This document shows, piece by piece, positions 1-5,858 of a stretch of DNA of 12,042 nt. Made by a program: the position numbers and the translations under genes. Source of the stretch: an uncultured Prevotella sp. (GTDB taxonomy: Bacteria; Bacteroidota; Bacteroidia; Bacteroidales; Bacteroidaceae); contig UQHJ01000072.1 in the NCBI GenBank assembly GCA_900540885.1, positions 1-12,042 of the forward strand. The letters run 5' to 3'. The notes beneath the pieces are model-generated. The model was not told the DNA's origin. It did no database searches and was given only the letters and a program-made list of their open reading frames with translations. The stretch's first letter is position 1; the number at the start of each line of letters is the position of its first letter.

Positions 1-100
1 GGCTTGATTTATGTTTTGCTGTGATTCCTTTTTTATCTCGTGGGCATGTGATTGAAAATTCTCATCTTAATTTCATTTTAAGTATCATGTTCCATTTTTT

Positions 101-209
101 AAAACACTGAGGGAGCGTTTCATCGCTCCCTCAGTGTTTTTAAATCGCTCCCTCAGTGTTTTTAAATCTCTCCCACAGTGTTTTTGAATCGCTCCCACAG
201 TGTTTTTTT
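101..209. repeat. Four 22-bp tandem repeats plus one inverted partial copy
   Basis: Four 22-bp units lie head to tail at 122-143, 144-165, 166-187 and 188-209. The core of each is TCnCTCCCnCAGTGTTTTT. Units 1 and 2 are identical; units 3 and 4 carry CCCACAG instead of CCCTCAG, and unit 3 also has TCTCTCCC. A reverse-complement copy (AAAACACTGAGGGAGCG, 101-117) sits just before unit 1, giving a perfect 17-bp stem with a 6-nt loop (101-140). The T-rich unit ends make a terminator-like structure for plus-strand transcription from outside the window. There are no spacers between units, so it is not a CRISPR array. The function is inferred only. Confidence 0.85.
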
Positions 210-213
210 GAAG

Positions 214-321
214 TGAAACATTGAAACTAAAAATGAAACATAAAAATCGTATGTTTCATCTCTTGAATGCGTTGAAAATCAATAAGTTGAAACATAAAAA
301 TGAAACATGAAACATGAAAAC
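214..321. repeat. TGAAACA-rich short-repeat tract
   Basis: The heptamer TGAAACA or a one-base variant recurs at 214, 222, 234, 288, 301, 308 and 315, with one inverted copy (TGTTTCA, 252-258). The copies at 234-241 and 251-258 form an 8-bp inverted repeat around a 9-nt loop. The rest of the tract is A-rich. No gene or known element is recognised. It could be a protein-binding array, a slippage-expanded tract or the edge of a decayed mobile element. Confidence 0.55.
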
Positions 322-475
322 ATCAAAGGTAAAATATACGTAAGCGCAAATGCCTATTTAGGGCATTCTGAAACATTTTGTAGAGGATTTTGTAGAGGAC
401 GATGAACTGCAATCTGTCGAAGAGTTTATTTTGTTTTTAAGACAATTTTTCCCACATGCCCCATCAGAGTGCTAA
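307..475 (+). pseudogene. Possible decayed short ORF (two overlapping frames)
   Basis: An ATG at 307 opens a 32-codon frame ending at a TGA at 403-405. A second frame, open from 362 after a TAG at 359-361, reads through a peptide containing DDELQSVEEFILFLRQFF to a TAA at 473-475 and has no good start codon. The two frames cross at a perfect 12-bp tandem duplication (TTTTGTAGAGGA at 376-387 and 388-399). This would fit a small gene broken by a frameshift, but neither peptide is recognised and chance is a real alternative. Apart from this and the repeats at 101-321, the first 500 bases show nothing I can support as a gene. Confidence 0.2.
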
Positions 476-491
476 CTTTTTGGGTTCTGCC

Positions 492-522
492 TTTCAGATT
501 GTAGTAAAAAAGCGTAACTTTG
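492..522 (+). promoter_or_regulatory. Probable Bacteroidetes-type promoter of purT
   Basis: TAACTTTG at 515-522 matches the Bacteroidetes -7 consensus TAnnTTTG exactly. TTTC at 492-495, 19 nt upstream, is a three-of-four match to the -33 TTTG box. A start about 7 nt after the -7 box would give a leader of roughly 25 nt before the ATG at 554. Confidence 0.55.
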
Positions 523-553
523 CCCTATACTATTTCCACAATATTTTTTTACG

Positions 554-1717
554 ATGAAAAAGATTTTGCTTCTCGGTTCAGGCGAACTGGGCAAAGAGTT
601 TACTATTGCTGCTCAACGCTTAGGGCAACATGTCATTGCTTGTGATGCTTATGCTGGTGCTCCAGCTATGCAGGTAGCAGACGAATATGAAGTTTTTTCA
701 ATGCTTGATGGTGAGGCCCTCGAACGTGTTGTAGAAAAGCACCACCCCGATCTTATTGTGCCTGAAATTGAAGCAATTCGTACCGAACGCCTCTATGAGT
801 TTGAGCAAGAGGGCATCCAAGTTGTCCCCTCAGCTCGTGCCGTAAACATTACAATGAATCGCAAGGCCATTCGTGACTTAGCGGCCAAAGAGTTAGGCCT
901 AAAGACGGCTAAATACTTCTATGCTAAGTCTTACGACGAGTTGGTAAATCATTCAAAGGAGATTGGCTTCCCTTGCGTTGTAAAGCCTTTGATGTCGTCA
1001 TCAGGCAAGGGGCAATCGTTGGTAAAGACGGCTGACGACTTACAACATGCTTGGGAATATGCTATGGGCGGCAGTCGTGGCGACATTCACGAAGTAATCA
1101 TCGAAGAGTTTATCCACTTTGATAGCGAAATTACTTTGCTCACTGTTACCCAAAAGAATGGTCCCACGCTCTTCTGTCCCCCCATTGGCCACGTACAAAA
1201 GGGTGGTGACTATCGTGAAAGTTTCCAACCCGCTCACATTGCTCCCGAACACTTGGCCGAGGCGCAACGCATGGCCGACAAAGTGACACATGCACTTACG
1301 GGGGCTGGCATTTGGGGCGTCGAGTTCTTCCTAAGCCACAAAGACGGTGTTTACTTCTCTGAACTCTCACCACGTCCACACGACACGGGTATGGTAACGT
1401 TGGCAGGAACGCAAAACTTTAATGAATTCGAATTGCACTTGCGTGCAGTATTGGGTTTACCCATTCCATGCGTTAAGCAAATGCGCATCGGAGCAAGTGC
1501 CGTTATCCTTTCTCCCATCGAAAGCAACGAGCAACCTCAATACGAAGGTATTGAAAAGACGTGTGAAGAAGACGCCGACATTCGCATCTTTGGCAAACCT
1601 ACCACACGCAAGAATCGTCGCATGGGAGTGGTCGTTTGCAACGCTCCTCTTGATGCCGACCTTGACGCTGTGCGCGACAAGGCAAAACGCTTAGCCAGCT
1701 ACGTAGAAGTGAAATAA
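554..1717 (+). CDS. purT: Formate-dependent phosphoribosylglycinamide formyltransferase (GAR transformylase 2)
   Basis: PurT is a cytoplasmic ATP-grasp enzyme of purine synthesis. It joins formate to glycinamide ribonucleotide using ATP, giving formyl-GAR without a folate cofactor. The 387-residue length fits the family (about 390). Visible motifs are GSGELGKE at residues 8-15 (N-terminal nucleotide-like fold), PEIEAI at 70-75 (substrate pocket), the ATP-grasp domain from about 105 to 300 with SSGKGQS at 149-155 and EEFI at 184-187, and the metal/ATP signature ELSPRPHDTGMVT at 270-282. The MKKILLLGSGELG start is standard, and a -7 promoter box lies at 515-522. It appears to be transcribed alone: the next gene is about 200 bp away, behind palindromes. 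A PurK-type enzyme is excluded by the PEIEAI and SPRPHDTGMV motifs. Confidence 0.96.
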   Translation: MKKILLLGSGELGKEFTIAAQRLGQHVIACDAYAGAPAMQVADEYEVFSMLDGEALERVVEKHHPDLIVPEIEAIRTERLYEFEQEGIQVVPSARAVNITMNRKAIRDLAAKELGLKTAKYFYAKSYDELVNHSKEIGFPCVVKPLMSSSGKGQSLVKTADDLQHAWEYAMGGSRGDIHEVIIEEFIHFDSEITLLTVTQKNGPTLFCPPIGHVQKGGDYRESFQPAHIAPEHLAEAQRMADKVTHALTGAGIWGVEFFLSHKDGVYFSELSPRPHDTGMVTLAGTQNFNEFELHLRAVLGLPIPCVKQMRIGASAVILSPIESNEQPQYEGIEKTCEEDADIRIFGKPTTRKNRRMGVVVCNAPLDADLDAVRDKAKRLASYVEVK

Positions 1718-1757
1718 GAACGCAAGCTAACCTGGGGGCGACGCGTCCTCGCGTCGG
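1718..1757 (+). repeat. Dispersed 40-bp repeat with GC hairpin, copy 1
   Basis: These 40 bp begin at the base after the purT stop codon and recur in the same orientation at 11921-11960 with 38 of 40 identities. Each copy contains the perfect hairpin CGACGCG-4 nt-CGCGTCG (here 1739-1756) after a run of five G. In copy 1 the repeat is followed by the palindrome AAGCAAGCTTGCTT (1758-1771). The pattern resembles a REP-like intergenic element, but no named family is recognised. There is no T-run after the hairpin, so a classical terminator role is doubtful. Confidence 0.8.
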
Positions 1758-1777
1758 AAGCAAGCTTGCTTTGAATA

Positions 1778-1839
1778 TTTGCTTACTGAAGTTTCGGATT
1801 TAACAAGGGCGGGCTGAATCCGAAACTTCAGTTTGCTTA
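1778..1839. repeat. 46-bp palindromic element flanked by 8-bp direct repeats
   Basis: CTGAAGTTTCGGATT (1786-1800) and its perfect reverse complement (1817-1831) enclose a 16-nt loop. TTTGCTTA directly abuts each outer end, at 1778-1785 and 1832-1839. An inverted-repeat unit with exact direct repeats touching both ends is what a short non-autonomous insertion (MITE-like) with an 8-bp target duplication would leave. It encodes nothing. A hairpin acting in the purT 3' region is the alternative. Confidence 0.7.
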
Positions 1840-1915
1840 TAGTCGCTTAGCGCGAGAACATACATAACACACACTTTATTAATTCTTTTCAAACATACAA
1901 AACTTCTTTATATAA

Positions 1916-3553
1916 ATGGTATCAGTCGATGGACTTGCCGTAGAATTTGGCGGCACCACCCTCTTTAGTGATGTTTCATTCGTAATTAACGATAACGACC
2001 GCATAGCCCTAATGGGCAAAAATGGTGCGGGAAAGAGCACCTTGCTAAAAATCTTAGCTGGCGTGCGCAAGCCAAGCCGTGGTGCAGTATCGGCCCCTAA
2101 GGATACTGTGATCGCTTACCTGCCACAGCACCTCATGACAGAAGACGGCCGCACCGTGTTTGAAGAAACGAGTCAAGCCTTTGCCCATTTGCACGAGATG
2201 CAGGCACACCTTGATGACTTGAATAAGCAGTTGGCCGAGCGCACGGATTATGAAAGCGATGAATACATGGCTTTGATTGAAGAGGTAGCTACACTCGGCG
2301 AAAAGTTCTATGCTATCGACATGACCCACTTCGAAGAAGACGTTGAAAAGACACTACTTGGCTTGGGCTTCGAACGCTCCGACTTCAATCGCCAGACCAG
2401 TGAGTTCTCGGGCGGTTGGCGTATGCGCATCGAACTGGCCAAGATGTTGTTGCAAAATCCTGACGTACTCTTGCTCGATGAGCCTACCAACCACCTCGAC
2501 ATTGAATCAATTGGTTGGCTCGAAAACTTCCTTATCTCTAATGGGAAGGCGGTAGTCGTTATTAGTCACGACCGTAAGTTTGTGGATAATATCACGACAC
2601 GCACCATTGAAGTGACAATGGGACGCATCTATGACTATAAAGTAAACTACTCGCACTACCTACAACTGCGTGCTGAACGCCGTGAACAACAAATGAAGCA
2701 GTACGAGGAGCAACAAAAGATGATACAAGAGACCAAGGACTTTATCGAACGCTTTAAGGGAACGTACTCAAAGACCTTCCAAGTGCAAAGCCGCGTAAAG
2801 ATGCTCGAAAAGCTAGAACTGATTGAAGTGGACGAAATGGATACCTCTGCTCTTCGCCTTAAGTTTCCGCCCGCTCCGCGCAGTGGACAGTATCCCGTCA
2901 CGGCTGATGGCGTAGGCAAGGCCTTTGACGGTAAACAGATATTTAAGGATGCCACCTTCACCATTAAGCGTGGCGATAAGGTGGCCTTCGTCGGACGTAA
3001 CGGTGAGGGTAAGTCGACCATGGTAAAGTGTATCATGGGACAACTCGAACATGAGGGCACTCTCACCTTGGGACACAACGTACAGATAGGTTACTTTGCA
3101 CAAAATCAAGCTTCGCTCTTGGATGGTGAATTGACTGTATTTCAAACGATTGACGACGTAGCAAAGGGCGAGGTGCGCAATAAGATACGTGACCTGTTGG
3201 GTGCCTTTATGTTTGGCGGTGAAGCCAGCACGAAGAAGGTAAAGGTGCTCTCAGGCGGTGAACGTACGCGTTTGGCCTTGCTCAAACTGTTGCTCGAACC
3301 TGTCAACCTCTTGATATTGGACGAACCGACCAACCACCTTGACCTCAAGACCAAAGACGTACTAAAACAAGCTCTCAACGACTTTGATGGTACGCTCATC
3401 TGCGTAAGCCACGACCGCGACTTCCTTGACGGCTTAGTGAGCCGCGTCTATGAATTTGGAGGAGGACGCGTACGTGAACACCTCTGTGGCATTTACGAGT
3501 TCCTCGAAATGAAGAAGATGGAGGAACTGAACGAAATCGAGCGGAAACAGTAA
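1916..3553 (+). CDS. ABC-F family ATPase (soluble, ribosome-associated type)
   Basis: This 545-residue protein has two ABC nucleotide-binding domains in one chain and no membrane segment, the ABC-F arrangement; members act on the ribosome in translation control or antibiotic protection. NBD1 has Walker A GKNGAGKST (34-42), signature FSGGW (164-168) and Walker B LLLDEPTNHLD (185-195). A charged linker, rich in E, Q and K and probably coiled-coil, spans about 245-310, where ABC-F proteins carry the P-site tRNA interaction motif. NBD2 has Walker A GRNGEGKST (360-368), LSGGER (445-450) and LLILDEPTNHLD (465-476). All catalytic motifs look intact. The chain ends soon after NBD2, without the long C-terminal coiled coil of Uup. 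The subfamily (YbiT-, YdiF- or EttA-like) cannot be settled by eye, so no symbol is given. No clear promoter box precedes the ATG. Confidence 0.93.
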   Translation: MVSVDGLAVEFGGTTLFSDVSFVINDNDRIALMGKNGAGKSTLLKILAGVRKPSRGAVSAPKDTVIAYLPQHLMTEDGRTVFEETSQAFAHLHEMQAHLDDLNKQLAERTDYESDEYMALIEEVATLGEKFYAIDMTHFEEDVEKTLLGLGFERSDFNRQTSEFSGGWRMRIELAKMLLQNPDVLLLDEPTNHLDIESIGWLENFLISNGKAVVVISHDRKFVDNITTRTIEVTMGRIYDYKVNYSHYLQLRAERREQQMKQYEEQQKMIQETKDFIERFKGTYSKTFQVQSRVKMLEKLELIEVDEMDTSALRLKFPPAPRSGQYPVTADGVGKAFDGKQIFKDATFTIKRGDKVAFVGRNGEGKSTMVKCIMGQLEHEGTLTLGHNVQIGYFAQNQASLLDGELTVFQTIDDVAKGEVRNKIRDLLGAFMFGGEASTKKVKVLSGGERTRLALLKLLLEPVNLLILDEPTNHLDLKTKDVLKQALNDFDGTLICVSHDRDFLDGLVSRVYEFGGGRVREHLCGIYEFLEMKKMEELNEIERKQ

Positions 3554-3568
3554 AGCGACAAGAATGAA

Positions 3569-3826
3569 CATTAACGAAGAAAAATTAACGAAATAATTAA
3601 CGAGAAAATTAATGAAATAATTAATGGATAATTACATGATAATTAATGTTTAAAACAAAGCGCGAAGCGCGTAACATAAATGGTTAACGTTTAAGTTTAG
3701 GCGCGCTTCGCGCTTTGTTTTAAACATTAATTATCATGTAATTATCCATTAATTATTTCGTTAATTTTTTCATTAATTATCATGTAGTTGTCATTAATTA
3801 TTTCATTAGTTTTATTTCGTTAATGA
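3569..3826. repeat. Giant AT-rich hairpin with 58-bp perfect arms, in a repeat-rich gap
   Basis: The gap between the ABC-F and ATPase genes (3554-3948) holds no ORF of note. Its core is an inverted repeat with perfect 58-bp arms (3614-3671 and 3702-3759) around a 30-nt loop. The arm tips are GC-rich (CGCGAAGCGCG) and the rest is AT-rich TTAAT/AATTA sequence. Complementarity continues imperfectly outwards to about 3569 and 3826. The right side is also a direct repeat: about 44 bp from 3725 recur from 3771 with a few changes. The structure would block plus-strand transcription leaving the ABC-F gene, but its size far exceeds a normal terminator. Slippage or inverted duplication of short ATTAATTA units is a plausible origin. 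Confidence 0.85.
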
Positions 3827-3888
3827 TTTGTTGATGTTTATTCATTTTCCTTCAACGAATTTGTTGTTCAAAAAAATGCAAAGTAAGC

Positions 3889-3920
3889 TTTGCAAGTTTC
3901 GATACAACTTTGTACCTTTG
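3889..3920 (+). promoter_or_regulatory. Bacteroidetes-type promoter of the ATPase gene
   Basis: TTTG at 3889-3892 and TACCTTTG at 3913-3920 are separated by 20 nt, matching the TTTG-N19/20-TAnnTTTG pattern. Transcription would start near 3927, about 20 nt before the ATG at 3949. This argues against translation starting at the in-frame TTG at 3910, which lies upstream of the expected transcript start. Confidence 0.75.
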
Positions 3921-3948
3921 CCTTGAATTTACAGAAACCAAATTACAA

Positions 3949-5133
3949 ATGGAGACGTTTTTCAAGTCACACGCATACTTAATGGAGCACTTCAATGCTC
4001 CCGTGCGTCGCTCGTTGATGGACACTATCGATTGGAGCTACCGCATGATTGGCATCAAGGGACCGCGAGGTGTGGGACGCACCTCCTTCCTTCTGCAGTA
4101 CGCCAAAGAGAACTTTGACGTACGCCTTCATCAGTGCCTATACATCAATCTCAATAGCTTTTACTTTCAAGCACATGGTATTGTCGACTTTGCTGGGCGC
4201 TTCATGGCCGAGGGCGGACAAGTATTGCTCATCGACCAAGCCTTTAAACTCCCAGAGTGGCGTGAACAATTGTGTGAGTGTTATCATAAATACCCCTACC
4301 TCCGCATAGTCTATACTACAACTTCGGTAAATGCTGATGAGGAAGAGGACACTTCAGAGTTGGCTTCTATTAGTCGTGTGTACGTACTCCATGGCTTTTC
4401 GTTCCGCGAATACATCAATTTGCAAACCAACCAAGAGTTTGATGCTTATACGTTCGACCAACTTTTGGCCGACCACGACCAAATCTTGAAGACGATACTG
4501 CCGAAAGTGCAGCCTTGGCACTACTTCCAAGATTATCTGCAACACGGCTATTACCCCTTCTTCCTTGAAAATCATAACTTCATCGAAGCCTTGCTCAAGG
4601 CGATGAATAATATGATAGAGGTAGACCTTTTACTCAACAAGCAGATAGAGCTAAAGTACCTCTCACGCATCAAGAAGTTGCTTTACCTCTTGGCCATTGG
4701 CGACCCTTCATCACCCAACGTAAGTAAGTTGGCGCAAGAGATTGGTACGTCACGTGCTACAGTGATGAACTACCTGAAATACTTGGAGGAGACACGCCTT
4801 ATTAATATGGTACACCATGAGGGCGAAACATTCCCCAAGAAGCCGGCTGCTATCTACCTACACGATGCCAACTTGATGTATGCACTTTATGAAAACTGCA
4901 TGACGGAGCAAACGATTATGGAAACGTACTTTGTCAACTGCCTATGGCGTCACCATACAGTTAATAAAGGCAAGCGCTTAGGTATGTTCCGCATCAACAA
5001 TACGACCAACATCTGTGTGTGCGACAAATCTCGTCGTGTTCGCACAACTGCCGATACTATCTACGTCAAATATAATACAGACGTAGGTAGGGAGAACGAA
5101 ATTCCTCTCTGGCTATTTGGCTTTTTGTATTGA
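3949..5133 (+). CDS. AAA_14/DUF4143-type ATPase with degenerate Walker motifs
   Basis: This 394-residue protein follows the COG1373 plan: an N-terminal P-loop domain, a winged-helix segment and a DUF4143-like C-terminus ending IPLWLFGFLY. The Walker A region reads GPRGVGRTS (38-46), with arginine where the lysine should be. The Walker B region reads VLLIDQ (92-97), with glutamine in place of the catalytic glutamate. HGFSFREY (148-155) matches the family's SFREY landmark, and a helix-turn-helix lies near 256-288 (VSKLAQEIGTSRATVMNYLKYLEE). The nuclease-like part of DUF4143 (about 345-380) keeps little of the usual pattern. The ATG at 3949 is preferred because the promoter -7 box covers the region just upstream. 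Such proteins are mostly of unknown role. This one may bind but not hydrolyse ATP, or be a decaying copy with an intact frame. Its last codons form one arm of a palindrome (5105-5171). Confidence 0.85.
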   Translation: METFFKSHAYLMEHFNAPVRRSLMDTIDWSYRMIGIKGPRGVGRTSFLLQYAKENFDVRLHQCLYINLNSFYFQAHGIVDFAGRFMAEGGQVLLIDQAFKLPEWREQLCECYHKYPYLRIVYTTTSVNADEEEDTSELASISRVYVLHGFSFREYINLQTNQEFDAYTFDQLLADHDQILKTILPKVQPWHYFQDYLQHGYYPFFLENHNFIEALLKAMNNMIEVDLLLNKQIELKYLSRIKKLLYLLAIGDPSSPNVSKLAQEIGTSRATVMNYLKYLEETRLINMVHHEGETFPKKPAAIYLHDANLMYALYENCMTEQTIMETYFVNCLWRHHTVNKGKRLGMFRINNTTNICVCDKSRRVRTTADTIYVKYNTDVGRENEIPLWLFGFLY

Positions 5134-5171
5134 CGCAGCGCGTCAATACAAAAAGCCAAATAGCCAGAGAG
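5105..5171. terminator. 32-bp perfect hairpin containing the ATPase stop codon
   Basis: The arms 5105-5136 and 5140-5171 are perfectly complementary over 32 bp with a 3-nt loop (AGC). The left arm encodes the last nine residues of the ATPase (LWLFGFLY region) and the TGA at 5131-5133. It is likely to stop or stabilise transcripts from the plus strand, although no T-run follows. It ends exactly where the left terminal repeat of the four-helix-bundle cassette begins (5172). The hairpin is read directly; its role is inferred. Confidence 0.75.
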
Positions 5172-5294
5172 AATGTGCAAATGTGTGAATGTGCAAATGT
5201 GAGAATGATTTGATGCTTTAATAGAACGGAATTTGTTGCGTAATACATTAAATGCAAATAATCATTGTCTGTTAAATCCTTTTGATGTAAAAAT

Positions 5295-5666
5295 ATGGCG
5301 ATTGTACGTAGAACGGGTAATGTAATAGTAGACTTATCGTTTGAGTTCGGAATTTTAATACAACGCTATTGTGATAAGTTGACAGCTCTACATCGATACT
5401 CTATAGCCAATCAGCTAAGTCGCAGTGCAACGTCAATAGGAGCGAATGTTGCTGAAGCACAAAGTAGTGAAAGTGCATCAGATTTCATTCATAAGATGAA
5501 GATTGCGCAAAAGGAAGCACATGAAACCGAATATTGGCTGAAGATTTGCAAATTTTCCGAAGGCTATGAATATGATGTAGTATTTGAAGAGCAACTTGAA
5601 GCGATTATTCGTGTTATAGGAAAGATAATTCACACTACGCACATGCGGACGAACGCTCCTTTTTGA
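5295..5666 (+). CDS. Four-helix-bundle protein (23S rRNA intervening-sequence / bAvd-like family)
   Basis: This 123-residue protein belongs to the IVP family, small all-helical proteins first seen encoded in intervening sequences of 23S rRNA and structurally related to the bAvd accessory proteins of diversity-generating retroelements. The family core is clear: LSRSATSIGANVAEAQ at about 41-56 followed by SDFIHKMKIAQKEAHETEYWLKI at about 62-84, with a last amphipathic helix to about 115. The length is typical. Here the gene stands outside any rRNA and lies alone inside a 53-bp inverted-repeat cassette. No reverse transcriptase or variable repeat is present, so a DGR role has no support here. 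No convincing promoter is visible upstream. Its cellular function is not established; nucleic-acid binding is a family-level inference. Confidence 0.88.
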   Translation: MAIVRRTGNVIVDLSFEFGILIQRYCDKLTALHRYSIANQLSRSATSIGANVAEAQSSESASDFIHKMKIAQKEAHETEYWLKICKFSEGYEYDVVFEEQLEAIIRVIGKIIHTTHMRTNAPF

Positions 5667-5705
5667 ATAAAAGTAAACATAACAATTTCTATTTAATATA
5701 TTGAC

Positions 5706-5721
5706 ATTGTAAAATTACAAT
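5706..5721. promoter_or_regulatory. Small palindrome sharing half-sites with the nifJ promoter
   Basis: ATTGTAA (5706-5712) and TTACAAT (5715-5721) are inverted around AA. The same half-sites bound the palindrome at 5829-5857 over the nifJ -7 box. They may be two sites for one regulator, or two copies of an AT-rich repeat. No ORF lies in 5667-5858; besides this site it holds the right cassette end and the nifJ promoter. Confidence 0.35.
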
Positions 5722-5828
5722 AAGTGTAACATGAGAATGTTTGTGCATTAATTCATTTGCACATTCGCAATTGAGCTATTAAAGCATTAATTCATTTGCA
5801 CATTTGCACATTCTCACATTTGCACATT

Positions 5829-5857
5829 ATTGTAATTTTGCAAGGCAAAATTACAAT
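5829..5857 (+). promoter_or_regulatory. nifJ -7 box inside a 13-bp-arm palindrome
   Basis: TAATTTTG at 5833-5840 matches the TAnnTTTG -7 consensus; the -33 region has no good TTTG at the usual spacing. The -7 box is part of a perfect palindrome, ATTGTAATTTTGC-AAG-GCAAAATTACAAT, ending one base before the ATG at 5859. Transcripts from this promoter would start near 5847 and lack the left arm, so the palindrome would act as DNA, for example as an operator. Only longer read-through transcripts could fold it over the start codon. Confidence 0.5.
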
Positions 5858-5858
5858 T

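Larger units (their letters stand above)
5172..5828. mobile_element. Candidate mobile cassette: four-helix-bundle gene between 53-bp inverted repeats
   Basis: The sequence at 5172-5224 matches the reverse complement of 5776-5828 at 48 of 53 positions. Both ends are built from 16-bp steps of the type GAATGTGCAAATGTGT and share ATGCTTTAATAG at their inner edge. A 21-bp piece of the right end (5784-5804) recurs exactly at 5745-5765. The only gene inside is the four-helix-bundle protein (5295-5666). No transposase is encoded, and no target-site duplication was found outside the ends. Left and right ends directly abut palindromes (ending at 5171 and beginning at 5829). A non-autonomous element moved in trans is one reading; a locally duplicated intergenic repeat family is the other. 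Confidence 0.5.

Noticed and set aside
101..209. CRISPR array
   Set aside because: The 22-bp units are directly joined with no unique spacers, and no cas gene is present.
1916..3553. Antibiotic-resistance ABC-F gene
   Set aside because: The motifs only show general ABC-F membership; no resistance genes, mobile markers or leader-peptide attenuator lie nearby to support a resistance call.
3910..3948. Upstream TTG start adding 13 residues to the ATPase
   Set aside because: The codons overlap the promoter -7 box TACCTTTG (3913-3920), so they would lie before the transcript start; METFFKSHAYLM at 3949 is a better beginning.
5295..5666. Diversity-generating retroelement, from the bAvd-like protein
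   Set aside because: No reverse transcriptase, template repeat or variable repeat occurs in the window; the family is mostly found outside DGRs.
5295..5666. 23S rRNA intervening sequence
   Set aside because: The flanks are a protein gene and a nifJ promoter, with no rRNA sequence on either side.
5796..5858. Upstream ATG adding 21 residues to PFOR
   Set aside because: The extension is made of cassette repeat and promoter palindrome sequence; family members start at MANKKFITCDGN or its equivalent.
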